Source of the DNA: Apus apus
Taxonomy: Eukaryota > Chordata > Aves > Apodiformes > Apodidae
Direction of reading: 5' to 3'
Assembly: GCF_020740795.1 (NCBI RefSeq)
Contig: NC_067312.1
Location: 52,409,905 to 52,473,904, forward strand
DNA length: 64,000 nucleotides
The position numbers and the translations under genes were made by a program. Below the pieces are notes generated by a model that was not told the DNA's origin, did not search any database, and saw only the letters and a program-made list of their open reading frames with translations. Every line of letters begins with the position of its first letter. Within the stretch, counting starts at the first letter, position 1. Positions 34,301-44,992 of this stretch are shown here, one piece after another.

Positions 34301-37300
34301 TCCAAATACGGAAAATTGTTTGTATCTCCTGATCCCACTTTGAAAAATGGAACGTCCAGTTCATGTAGAAATTCCACAGCCATCTAAAAGGAAAAGAAAC
34401 TACTGCATTTTAACACACCAGCAGGATGTAAAGATGAAGAACTACCCTTCAAAATAGAAAAGCCAAAGCTTAATTAAACTGGTTGTATGTGTGTAGATAT
34501 ATATAAAAATATATATACACACTGCTTCTGAAAGAACATTTACTCTTCCAAGAATACTAGCTTCTGACTTCCCTCCAGGTTATACTTCTATTATGAAAAC
34601 AATTTTCCACAGGTTTTTGACTCCTTGTCTCAAGGCTGTCTCTTTGGTCTCCCACACATGGCTCATTAAGCCAGCTGTAGTTATAAGCTGCTTAGTGGAA
34701 GTGAGCTCCACTGCTCCTCTAACTTTAAGATGAACTTGTGGGCCACAGCACTTTTTTTTTTTTTTTTTTTTGGCACTACCAGAGAGAGCAACTGCCTGCA
34801 GACAGGAGCTTGCCTGTTGAAGAAGAAATGTACTGTAGGTATGCAGGCAGTCTTCCAGCCATATACTTCCTGCAAGTCAGAAATACTAAACTGTAGTGTT
34901 CAAAACTACAGGTAGTTTTCCTCAACAGGTCTGTCACCCTGGAAAAACTGTATGAGTATGCTGAACAAGCACCTGAAAAAAAGTGTTCAAAAAGAGAAAT
35001 CCAAGAAGAATTTGCTTCTAGCATACTAGGAAATTAATACAAAATATGTGAAAGAAAATACTATAAACCAGTTTATTCAAATGTTAATTACACTCTACCT
35101 TCGTCTAAAAATTGTGCTAAATTGAAGGTAATTCAGGAGTTATTGGAGGCTCCATGGAAATCAGTATTGCATCAGTAAGTGGTCTTTTAAAACTTGGTAC
35201 TTTTGAGGATCTCAAAAGCTATCACAGGCAAGAGATACTGTGAACGTTCCATTCACATCCGAGGGAAACACTGACTTGCAGCCACCCACAAACACTTTTA
35301 ATTTCTTCTTACTATTCATTGTTGCAAATTTACCTAGTGCCAGAGAAAAAGCACTAATGTCTAAAAGAGAAACGTATCATCTTCAGTCTGATTTTTCTAT
35401 TATGCTACAGACTCATTTTTTTGTACCTAGGAGGCATAACATCTCTTTAACATAGTTTATTCACCAAGATGTGTTGTGCATGAGGACAACGAATGCGCTA
35501 TATTAAAAAGTCACAGATCTAATCTAAGGCCACTCTTCATTAAATAAGTATCTCTTGAAAACAGGCAGCTTTTCTGTAATAGAGTCAAGGAACATGAAGT
35601 AATCTCAAATAATAGGGACAACATTAAAGGGAGTGGTTCAACAGGATCCTGTTTTGTCTCCAGGACATACTGCAACAAAGTACATAAAGGAATTTCTCAT
35701 AGCCTTTGTATTTACTTCACACACAACTTCATTGATTTCCTCATGTAGTTAAACACACAATTTAACCTCTTCAACCTAGCTGACACTGCAGAGGTTACGT
35801 TCAATTTACAGAAGTTAATGTGTTCTCAAGGACTTAGCATGTCAGTTTATACAATGTTCGCCCTCAGTTCCAAACTCATGCCTTGCAGAAATACCACCAG
35901 AAATCTTGGGAGCTGTGTAATGTAATTACTGTTCAAAAAAAGAAGGCACAAACATGTATTGGTACCAATAATCAGCTGATGAGGCCACACACAAAGCAGC
36001 ACAGTATCTTGAGAAAAAGAGGGATCCCAGAGGCAGAATGTGATCTTAGCAGCTGCATGTGAAAGGTGCTCTGCATTACACCAAAGCCTTTAGCATCTGG
36101 AGGTCTTAACATCAAAGAAAGAGTGTGATTTTATTTTTTTTTTCACCACAAAGGCAGAGGGGTTTTTAAGATACCAGATACATAATTACTCTTTTCTTAA
36201 AGGAAGTAGGTGTTGCTCAGCAGGTCTCCTAGACATGAAGATAACACTAAAAGAAACATCATGACATAGAACTTCTCGTAGATATATTTGAATCTAGGGC
36301 ATCACGCTATTGCAATGCAGTCAAAACAGCTTTTTTTTCTCTCTGACATCTGAATTACTTTTTTATGGTATTTTGTGCTCACATGATCTCATCTGGGGCA
36401 CAGCAATTCAAGGATTTTGGTCAATAGGAGGGTAAGTTGATAGAAGCAGTGAGAATGGCTAGAGGACTAGAAAAGACAGCACAGAAAGGTCGAAGGAATT
36501 GAAATTGCTTAGTCTGCAGAATACAAAACAGAAAAGAGATGTGATAATGGTGCTCAAATACACAGAGATACAAGAAAAGTATGAACTTTTATGTCAAATG
36601 AGGCAGAACAAAAAAAAAAAAAAAGAGAAAGAAGGTTAGGTTGATGCATCAGGAATTCTTTCCAGTAGAAAGGAGTCTGAGTCACTGGACAAATAAAGTT
36701 AAAAAATTAAATAAATCCTACCCTTGTCCCATCCTGATAAGGCCACTTGCAGAAACACAAGGATACTGCTGTGTGGCTAGCTTACTTCTGAAGAGTTTCT
36801 TTCTTTTTGGTTCTCTATACTTTCTAGGCCACAAAGAAAACAAGAACAGTATGTGATCTCTACTGAGGTTTAACAGCTGCAGAATAGCTTAATGGAGTTT
36901 ACAAGCTGGTGACTGTTAAAGAGCCCAGTGACAAAAATCAGTAAAAGCTTCAGGAGTAACCAGGCAGTGTGGAGATCCGCTCCATGAGATTAGCAAAAGA
37001 AAAAAAGTTTATAAGCATTTCTGCTGCATAGAAACACCAACTGGTGGCTGGTAAACACAAAGGAAAAAAAGAGGGAAATAATACAGATTAAGTTGAGAAA
37101 GGACTCTAGTATAAATACAGAGGTAAGTTTGAAATGCACAGTGCCAATATATCAGACAACACTGAATAGTGACCAGATTGCAGTCTTAATCTAAACTCTC
37201 AGAGCCATGTTTCTTTATGGAGTTCAACCTCAACCAATTGTCTCTAATATGATTTACTGTGCATAAACACCTCAGCATCCACGGCAGGTTTTCCAAAATC

Positions 37301-39120
37301 TTACACCACCTACTCAACCCCTGTAGAGTCAAAAATGAACTGGCAGAAGTACAATTACTCTAGTTTCTTCATTTAGAAGTTCAGTGTCCACCAATACTTA
37401 GCAGTATTTTTACGTAAGAAATAACCAACAGAGACAACAGATGAACTCTGCCTGTTATTGCAGTATGGTTTACATACCTCATCCATACCAGAAGCTGTGA
37501 AGAAAATGCCAATCTCTTCTGCGTATTTCTTCAGCTCTCTATATTGGTCATGACTAAACTCCAAGTGGCGCTTGTGCTCCCCATAGGTCTTTCCCCAGGA
37601 GTGTTTAGAGGTATAGGGCCTTTCCAAGGCTTTCTTGTTGAATTTGTACTCCAGTTCACTCTTCTGGAACTTAGCACAGTCTGCTCCACAGTCCTGCAAA
37701 ACAAGCAGGTGCACTCTGAGGGGAAATGCAAGCGTGACTGCACTCACCTCAAGTCTGAAAACACGGACTGTGCAAGGAGTGTGCCCATTTGCAGTGGAGT
37801 TTTCACATTATCATCACAGCAATCCCAGGAATGGTACGAACAGAGAGTGATAGGAGACCTGCACACACATGCACCCTTTTACTTCAGAATGCCTGCATAC
37901 TTGGTTGAGCAGCAGTCTAGAAAAAAAACACACTAGAACTACCAAACTGAACTGCTTCTTGCTATGCATGCCGCTTTTTCATTTCCAGAGTCGGTTTCTG
38001 TGGTGAGGGGACCTTACAGTGACCTTCCAGTACCTGAAAGGAGCCCATAAGAAGGCTGGGGAAGACCTGTTCACTAGAGCACGTAATGACAGGACAAGGG
38101 GTAATGGTTTCAAGTTGGAAAAGGGTAGATTTAGGTTGGACATCAGGAGAAAGTTCTTTAATGTGAGGGTGGTAGATCACTGGAATGGGTTGCCTAGAGA
38201 GGTGGTGGAGGCCCCATCCCTGGAGACATCCAAGGTCAGGCTTGATGGGGCTCTGAGCAACCTCATCTATTTGGAGAAGTCCCTGCTTGTTGTAAGGGTG
38301 TTGGACTAGATGACCTCTAGAGGTCCCTTCCAACCCAAGACATTCTGTGACTCTGATACTCCCTCAGTGATGAGATGCCATTTTCTAACACAGCTAGAAC
38401 GCATATAACACCAATCCTCATGTATATAATTCCAAATATTAAAACAGCTTGGTTGTCTTACCGCGTGACATAAGTATTACCCCAAAAAACCCCAAGGGCA
38501 GCCGAGTTAAACTGGAGGCTCATCGGAGGCAGTTCAGCAGTTACTGGACTCCCACATTCACAGTGAGCTCGTGACACAGCCGAGGGGCTGCTGCGAGCCC
38601 CCGGAGCCGGCATCCTCTGCCCGTGCCCGTCTGTCCGCCCGTGCCCGTCTGTCTGCCCGTGTCTGTCTGTCTGCCCGTGTCTGTCTGTCTGCCCGTGTCT
38701 GTCTGTCTGCCCGTGCCCGTCTGTCTGCCCGTGTCTGTCTGTCTGCCCGTGTCTGTCTGTCCGCCCGTGTCTGTCCGCCCGCCCGCCTGCACACTGAGGG
38801 GCGGGGCGCCCTGGGAGCCCCTACGACGTGACGGCTGCTGCGAGGCACAGCCCAAGGGCTCCGGAGCCGGCACCCGCACTCCTGGCCCTCAGCAGGACCG
38901 CTTCCTCGCAGCCGCCCCAGCCTCGCCATCCCCTCCGCCCACCGCCCCTCGCCGCCGCGGTCCCCGGGCGGCGCAGCCCGGCGCTCACCTTGGCCATGCG
39001 GATCATGCGCTTGGCGATGCCCAGGTCGCCCTGGTGGTTCTGCCCGATCTCGGCGATGACGAAGCAGGGCTGCTCGCCGCCCACGCGGCGCCCCGGGCAC
39101 AGCTCGAACTCCCGCGACAT
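31178..39120 (-). CDS. NANS: NANS, N-acetylneuraminate-9-phosphate synthase (six coding exons, complete)
   Basis: Exons on -: 39120-38989, 37693-37478, 34383-34284, 34042-33888, 32848-32582 and 31387-31178, giving 359 codons, the same length as human NANS, with identical phases. The enzyme condenses N-acetylmannosamine-6-phosphate with phosphoenolpyruvate to form Neu5Ac-9-phosphate in the cytosol, between GNE and NANP in sialic acid synthesis. The N-terminal TIM barrel shows the NeuB hallmark AEIGQNHQG (residues 23-31) and the metal-binding histidines of YSGH (H217) and [15 protein letters not shown] (H238), named from bacterial NeuB. The C-terminal SAF/antifreeze-like domain covers about 301-355. 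The start ATG (39118-39120) gives [10 protein letters not shown]; the frame is open further upstream but without an ATG. The sequence ends KKVKC. The only irregular junction is the exon 4 donor, described separately. Confidence 0.98.
31745..32262 (+). mobile_element. CR1 LINE 3' part in NANS intron 5
   Basis: Sense CR1 on +, antisense to NANS: 'tactgtgttcagttctgggcccctcagtgcaagaaggac', 'gaggagcagctgagggagctggggttgtttagcctggat', 'ggacaagaggaaatggcctcaagttgtgccaggg', ending 'ggttggactcaatgatcttaagggtcttttcc'. The tail repeats have decayed. Confidence 0.93.
32582..32848 (-). CDS. NANS: NANS coding exon 5 (metal-binding part of barrel)
   Basis: 89 codons between TTCCAG|GCGTAC and AAG|GTGACT, phase 0 at both ends. 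It includes [24 protein letters not shown] and CEMACNEK. Confidence 0.97.
33884..33887 (-). other. NANS: Tandem-donor 4-nt interval at NANS exon 4
   Basis: On - exon 4 ends ...ATATCG and is followed by GTCCGTGAGT. The frame-preserving donor is the first GT (TCG|GTCCGT). A second GT four bases downstream (|GTGAGT) is a perfect intronic consensus but would add GTCC to the exon. Confidence 0.8.
33888..34042 (-). CDS. NANS: NANS coding exon 4
   Basis: Two bases completing a glycine, then 51 codons: [43 protein letters not shown]. The acceptor is ATGTCTAG|GTCGCC; the donor is the tandem site noted at 33884-33887. Frame into exon 5 ([12 protein letters not shown]) requires the upstream GT. Confidence 0.95.
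34284..34383 (-). CDS. NANS: NANS coding exon 3
   Basis: 33 codons plus one base: [20 protein letters not shown] then [13 protein letters not shown]. Acceptor CTTTTAG|ATGGCT, donor AAAG|GTAAGC. Confidence 0.97.
34384..36384. other. NANS intron 2, nothing recognised
   Basis: Intronic DNA with a T tract at 34751-34771 and small AT repeats near 34500. No exon or repeat family is recognised. Confidence 0.55.
36385..36690 (+). mobile_element. Ancient LINE (CR1/L3-like) relic
   Basis: Highly decayed sense LINE 3' region: 'tctggggcacagcaattcaaggat', 'atggctagaggactagaaaa', 'gaaggaattgaaattgcttagtctgcagaa', 'gtgataatggtgctcaaatac'. This order fits the older CR1/L3-type elements of amniotes rather than the young avian families. 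Interrupted by an A-tract. Confidence 0.5.
37478..37693 (-). CDS. NANS: NANS coding exon 2
   Basis: 72 codons between TTTTGCAG|GACTGT and GAG|GTATGT, phase 0 at both ends. It reads [18 protein letters not shown], the [16 protein letters not shown] block and ends FFTASGMDE. Confidence 0.98.
38010..38360 (+). mobile_element. CR1 LINE 3' end in NANS intron 1
   Basis: Sense CR1 on +: 'ccttccagtacctgaaaggagcc', 'aatgacaggacaaggggtaatggtttcaagttgg', 'gttggactagatgacctctagaggtcccttccaaccc'. The reading frame in this 3' UTR part of CR1 is open by chance for 96 codons. Confidence 0.95.
38619..38790. repeat. 18-bp minisatellite in NANS intron 1
   Basis: About nine units of an 18-mer, GCCCGTGTCTGTCTGTCT, with GCCCGTGCCCGTCTGTCT variants. 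The unit is a multiple of three, so every frame repeats six residues; the open frames here on both strands are artefacts. It lies about 200 bp inside intron 1. Confidence 0.92.
38989..39120 (-). CDS. NANS: NANS coding exon 1
   Basis: 44 codons from ATG (39118-39120), [20 protein letters not shown] onward, with the AEIGQNHQG signature, to MAK|GTGAGC. In human the start is MPLELELCPG at the same position. Confidence 0.97.
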
Positions 39121-39340
39121 GATGGCGCCCGCCCCGCGCCTCGCGCCCGCGCCTGCGCCCCGGCCCCGCGGCCGCCCCGCCCCGCCCTGCCCCCAGCCAA
39201 TCCGCGCTCGGGGAGTGGGCGGGGCCCGGCCTGCCGCCCTCCCGATTGGGCGCTTCCCGGGGTGGGCGGGGCCTGCGGCGCGGCCCGGCCGTGCCGCCCG
39301 GCGCTCCCGGCGCTCCCGGCGCTGCGGCGGGCGCACACGG
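39121..39340 (-). promoter_or_regulatory. NANS: NANS promoter CpG island
   Basis: CpG-rich, TATA-less. Two CCAAT-type elements (CCAAT 39197-39201 on +, and 39245-39249 reading CCAAT on -) and two GC boxes GTGGGCGGGG (39215-39224, 39262-39271) interleave, the usual NF-Y/Sp1 layout of a housekeeping gene. Confidence 0.7.
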
Positions 39341-41040
39341 GGGGGGAGACTGGGCGAACGTTCCTGATTAACCCCCCCCTTTGCTCACTCTTTCCGCTTC
39401 CTGCTTCCTGTCACAAAGTCTCCCGTCTCACGGTGTGCCCAAGCCAAACAAAACCAGCCCGGAACAAACAAAACAAGACACACGCAGACACAAAACCCCA
39501 ACCGAACAGAGACTCTTTCCCTAGCAGGAGGGATGTGTGTTGGTCACGTATGGCCTGGATTTGCGAAGGCTGCTACGGCGGATACCACTGGACGCAAATG
39601 CCCCTGGCTGAGGCTGCTTCATGCAGTTACTCTCAAGCCCATCACAGGTTCCTCACCTAACCTGTCCTTGTGCTTTCTTGCCTGACGCAGAAGCGCACCT
39701 GGTGGAAACTGGGATTTCTGATCGAGGAAAGGCACAGCAAAAGTATTCAGACTTTTCAAAACAAGTTATTGTAACGGGTCAGTGTGTTCCATGTGACCGC
39801 GTCCTGATTTCGCCTTAAAACGCGTAGAGAGGCCAACTAAGACCACTGGTAAGAAAAAAATTAGGTGAAGTGTGCATCCATGTACAATTCTAACAACAAT
39901 TAGACCAAGTATGTAGGTAAAAAAGTCTGAGTTCCTTTTCTCTTGACACAAAATTGACTCAAGATGGGATGTGTTGCTGGGGTTCTAACAAGACACAGGT
40001 GTGTAACAGAAAAACATTTTAACAGTGTTAAGCAATGCTACACACATATCCCTTCCTTCCCCTCAAACTTCTGCCTTCTTCATTAACTACCTTTTGTAGT
40101 TACCTTTGACATTTTGCCCAGGGCTGCAGTTAACTTCTTCCAGAGCTTTAGGAATAAAGAACATTCTAATGAAAATCTGTATGTTTGAAATAAAACGTTC
40201 ATTGCTACGCCTGAGCAAACTTCTGTGCATTTTCATTTGAAAACAGGTTCTGCAGGTCAGTTATACTAGTGGAACAGGTTAACGAGCATTCTGTTTGCAT
40301 TTCTTGCATGTGATGTTTTATTGACCATAACCACTGGATAACTACACTTTAACTAAAATAAAAATAAAACAAGAACTCTGTTTTAAGATCATGTTACCTG
40401 TCAGGAATGGAACCAAACCAAACGATGCTGTGCGGGGCAGCATCCACCCAGAGATCAGTGTGACCTCAGAAAAGGTAATAAATTGTCTCTGCTTCTCCCT
40501 TCCTCCGGTTTTCCCTCTGCTGAAGCTGGTAAGACTAGGAACATTAAATTGCTTGTTTATTTACGTTAATCACAGGTTTTTTGTTCCTTCTATACAAATA
40601 TATATCTTTGGTGAAATGTGATGAGTTACCAGCTCTGAAGCAAACAATATGCTGCCTTCAGATGTACTTACGTGCCATACTCCCACCATCCCTCCAGGGC
40701 ATATATGGCTTACTTTCTGTCTCCTTCCAATATCTCTTCCATGTTTCAAAAATTAAAAAAGGTACAGGCCTGTAAAATGAAACCAAAACAGTAACAACAA
40801 AACTCTGGAAAAATCTCTTGGACTCTAAACATTATTTGTAAGACATGCACTCAGGGGCCTCATTACTGGCACACATGGGAGGTAATTAAACAGCAGCAAG
40901 ACCTCATTAAAACAGCTACATAAAATAATTTACAATGGAGCTCTCCCTGCACTGAACATTCGGAAGGTTATTAGTCCCTGGTGAAATTGTTGTTGTATTC
41001 CTGTTTTTGATAACTAAATAGAAATGTCCAAAAAAATTAA
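39341..41040. other. Intergenic, nothing recognised
   Basis: Region between the NANS promoter and a duplicated segment. AT-rich, no exon or repeat recognised. Confidence 0.5.
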
Positions 41041-41390
41041 ACATGGACAGTAGTGAGCTCCATGAACGGTAAATATCAGGAAACTGGTATTAGTGTGTAT
41101 TTCTGGTAACTGCAGTAACGGTGGGTACTGGGTGCATATGGGGAGAATGGCAGAACGTTGCCAGGCTCACGTGTCTCACTCTGCATCACTTCATTTTGGC
41201 ATGGTCTGGATTGGAATACTGGCCTGAAGCAGCAGGTAATTTATTATGTAAATAGCCATCCTGTTCAAGCCTCTGGGCGTGTGAAAACTAATCTTGTTGC
41301 CCTTGAATGGTGAAGCATAATGGCTGCTTCAGAAGACAGGACATGCTGTTGTCAGGGTTTAAGGCTGGGCCAGCAATTAAGAAATTGCAG
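41041..41390. repeat. Duplicated segment (copy 1)
   Basis: About 340 bp that recur in the same orientation at 60313-60652 with roughly 15 mismatches, nearly all transitions. The similarity runs into the start of a family D LTR in both places. Confidence 0.9.
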
Positions 41391-41514
41391 CTACTCAGAA
41401 GAGACTTCATTGAGAAGCAAAATTAAAAAAAAAACACAAACAAACAAACAAACAAACAAAAAACAAACAAAAAAAACAAAAAAAAGAGGCTCTGTTCTAG
41501 CTCAAAGCAGGACA
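41347..41514 (-). mobile_element. Internally deleted family D LTR (copy 2)
   Basis: Starts TGTTGTCAGGG and ends AGCAGGACA, as does the full-length copy at 60619-61350, but the central ~560 bp are missing and the middle is an A-rich (CAAA)n expansion. Confidence 0.75.
41434..41487. repeat. (CAAA)n simple repeat
   Basis: A run of CAAA units and A-tracts inside the deleted LTR. Confidence 0.9.
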
Positions 41515-41599
41515 TTGGCAGACGCTGCTGGAGATGCTGCAAAGCTAAGGTGTTGCTGCAACCAACTTCATCAAAACCCCCAGAAGCCAAGCACTAATG

Positions 41600-42309
41600 T
41601 TGTGGATATGACGGATATATATAGGTGATACGGAGTTACCACCACTGGAAACTTCTAACTCTGTTATGTTAAGAGCTCAAGTTACTGGTTATGCCAGTTC
41701 ATTTGAGCAACCAAAATCACTGGAAGATATAAGGATCCTTACATTCTTTTCTGTTGACCCTAGACATCAACTCCTGACACAACAGAAGAACACAAACAGA
41801 CTGCAAGTATCAGGTTCCTAGAATGGAAAGGAGACCACACCAGTGGATTTCTGGTGATCGGAGTTAGCTGGAAATGAGACAGTGAGAATTACAGGAAGGT
41901 TTCCTTGAAATGGTGATATAAAACATAGAATGGCAGCAATCTCAACAGTTCTGCTGCTGCAGGTCCCAATATCGTGAAAAGAAAACCCAAAAAAAAGCCT
42001 CTCAGCCCCACTCTTACTCTCAGAAAGTATGAGAAGTGAGAGGCTGGCGTGTTTTTGCACATATTCTGGAAAGCTGAACATTTCTACCTAGAGAATGTTC
42101 TGCATTTTTACATGCAGGATGCTCTTGCTTGCTTTCCTTTGGTAGTTCAAGTAATGGCACTGTATTGATTTTGTAAGAAAACTTACTACTCCAGAGGAAG
42201 TGAAACTGCAACACTTTGCTAGGTTTTTAAAAATCTCGATTTCCCTTTATAAGACTAGAGAAGTAGGTAACACATTTGTTAGCACCCATCCTACACAAGT
42301 GCAAAAATA
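41600..42309. other. Intergenic, nothing recognised
   Basis: No repeat, exon or RNA gene recognised. Confidence 0.5.
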
Positions 42310-42772
42310 TACCTGAAATATGTACCAGGGCCACTAAGATGATTAAGGGAGCATCTTTTCTATGAAGAGAGGCTGAGAGAGCTGGGCCTGTTCAGCTTAG
42401 AGAAATGGAGGGTGAAGGGGGATCTCATCAATATTTATAAGTATCTAAAGGGCAGGTGTCAGGAGGATGGGCCCAGACTCTTCCCTGTGTTGTCCAGTGA
42501 CAGAACAAGGGACAATGGTCGTAACTTGGTACACAGCAGATTTAACCTGAATATGAGAAAATAACTCTTTACTCTGAGGGTAACAGAGCACTGTAGCAGG
42601 TTGCCCAGGAAGGCTGTGCAGTCTGCATCTCTGGAGACATTCAAAACCCACCTGGACCTGTTTCTGTGTGATCTGCTGTAGGGGATCCTGCTCTGGCAGG
42701 GGGGGTTGGACTCAATGATCTCCAGAGGTCACTTCCAAACCCTAAGATTCTGTGATTCTGTGATTCTGTGAA
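42310..42772 (+). mobile_element. CR1 LINE 3' end, sense
   Basis: Reads 'agggccactaagatgattaaggg', 'gagaggctgagagagctgggcctgttcagcttagag', 'cctgctctggcagggggggttggactcaatgatc' and ends with ATTCTGTG repeats. Confidence 0.95.
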
Positions 42773-43830
42773 AGCTCCCAAGAGGTTCAAGAGAAGAGAG
42801 GGCCATCGACACCCGGTAAGCAAAACGGTTAAAAAAAACTTACTGAGGTGGAGAAAAAGGAACATAACTTTCTCCTTAAAAATAACAATGGGCAAGACAA
42901 GGAAAATTAATTAGCAGAGTTGTATCTGTTGGTCAAATAAGCCAGAGTAAGGTTTACTGTCTCCAAGGACCGGAATGTCTGTATCATAGCCAAGTGTTTT
43001 GATACTCTTCAAAAACCTGCCTGTTCAGGGATTTAGCACATTTGCTCAGCACTCCTAAATTCATGCCTCAGTTGGCATGGCAATATGGAAGATCTGGAGA
43101 ATAACAAACAAAAAGAAATACAATTTACATATACTTCTGTGCTCTGATGAAGGTGGCTTCTGGAGTATCTTATTTCAAAGTAATCTTCTGACAGACCTGC
43201 ATACACACTTCTGACATTCTGGGTCTGTCTGTGAGGTTTTATTGGAACAGAAAAATCAGTAATTGCTTTTATTTTTATTTTCTGCCACATGGCCCTGTGG
43301 GATGAAGCTGGTGGAGGTCTTAAGGCCTCAGCAACACACAATATGTGCACCACATATTATCCTTTGCACAAATGCAGTCATAGCAGTGTTGTACATAAAT
43401 TTGCTGGTACTGGCTGTTTCCTGAGGAGAGCTACATCCTACTGCTGTTCCTTGACGAGCAACTGCAGTAACAGCGACTACTTGAACCCAACCACCACTCT
43501 CAACTGAACAGTACAATGTGAGAGACAGCATAAGAAATTCCACATTTCAAAGCAAAAATGCCCTTGAGGAGCAGTATACCACAACAGATGAGTGCTAAGG
43601 AGACACACAAAATGGATGTTGTCTTGTGTCATGCACTGAGACAGGTAAATAATGGTGGAAAGAGGACACTCTATAACCACAGGTTTTTTTCTTTGTCTGC
43701 TTCAGTATTGCAGATAATACAAAAAGCAGGAATGTGTGTTTCTGCCCCAAAACAACCAGTTCTCAGGAGCCATGTCAATTTGAAGGCTATTTCAGACCAG
43801 GAAAGTTTAATGATAACTGAACCTGTATTA
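42773..43830. other. Intergenic, nothing recognised
   Basis: No features recognised. Confidence 0.5.
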
Positions 43831-44992
43831 GAATCATAGAATCACAGAATGTACTGGGTTGAAAGGGACCTCTAAAGGTCACCGAGTCCAACCCCCCTAC
43901 AGCAAAGAATCACACAGAATAGTCATGGTTGGAAAGGGCCTCTGAGATCACCACGTCCAACCGTAAAAAAGGCCAAAGCCAACAACAACAAAATCTAAAA
44001 CAAACAAACAAAAAACCCCACAAACCCAAAACCAATCAAACCCCAAAACTCCACAAAGCCACACCCCAAAAAAGCCCCACAACCTCAGCCACTAGGCCAT
44101 GCCCTAAGTTCCTCATCTACACATTTCTTGAATACATCCAAGGATCGTGACTCCACCATCTCCCTGGGAAGGCTGTTCTACTGCCTGACCACTCTTTCAA
44201 TAAAGAAATTCTTCCTAATGTCCAGTCTAAACCTCCCTCTGCTGCAACTTCATGCCATCTCTTCTCAGTAAAGCCACGCCGGCTATTCCAAATCACCCTT
44301 CTGTCCTTCATGTGCTTTGTCAGACATTCTAGTAGGATCTGTTCCATGATCTTCCCAGGCACAGAGGTGAGGTTGACAGGTTGATAGCTCCTGGGGTCCT
44401 CCTTTCTACCCTTTTAAAAAATGGGTGTGATGTTTCCCTTTTTCTGGTCACCACGAACTTCACCTGACTGCCATGGCTTTTCAAATATCCTGGAGCTTGG
44501 CAACTGCATCAGCCAATTCCTTCAGGACTCTGGGATGCGTCTCATCAGGTCCCATGGACTTGTGTATGTTCAGGCTCCTCAGATGGTCACGAACTTTGTC
44601 TTTACTTATTATGGCAGGGGTTTTGTCTCACTCACCTCTGTTTTCTGGGCCATCAACTTGAGAGCTGTGAGGACAGAGTTTGCCAGTGAAGACTGAGAAT
44701 CTCAGCCTTCTCCTTACTAGTTCACCACTGTTGTTCTTCAGGGATGGTTCGCTTTCTTTAACCTTCCCTTTCTCGTGTACATACCTGTAGAAGCCCTTCT
44801 TGTTTTCCTTTACAACCCTTGCCAAGTTCAGCTCCAGCTGTGCCCTGGCCTTCCTGACCTCATCCCTACACAACCTGGCAAAATCCCTATACTCTTCTCA
44901 GGTTCCCTGTCCCCACTTCCACTGCCTGTGTAGTTCCAGCTTGCCTTTTAGTTAGCACTTTGCCTTTAGTTTAGCAGGTCTCAACGCATAAA
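43831..44992 (-). mobile_element. CR1 LINE, antisense, with doubled 3' tail
   Basis: On + it begins with 'gaatcatagaatcacagaatg..gggttgaaagggacc', then a second tail 'cacagaatagtcatggttggaaagggcc' about 75 bp on, an A-rich spacer with (CAAA)-like runs, and continues through 'gactccaccatctccctgggaaggctgtt' to ORF2-derived sequence ('gttccatgatcttcccaggcacagaggtgaggttgacagg'). Central parts are deleted. Confidence 0.92.

Noticed and set aside
38541-39660. Long open frames over the NANS first intron and promoter (345 codons on +, 180 on -)
   Set aside because: They come from an 18-bp minisatellite (six residues repeated) and CpG-rich DNA. Only the 44 codons of NANS exon 1 fit a family.
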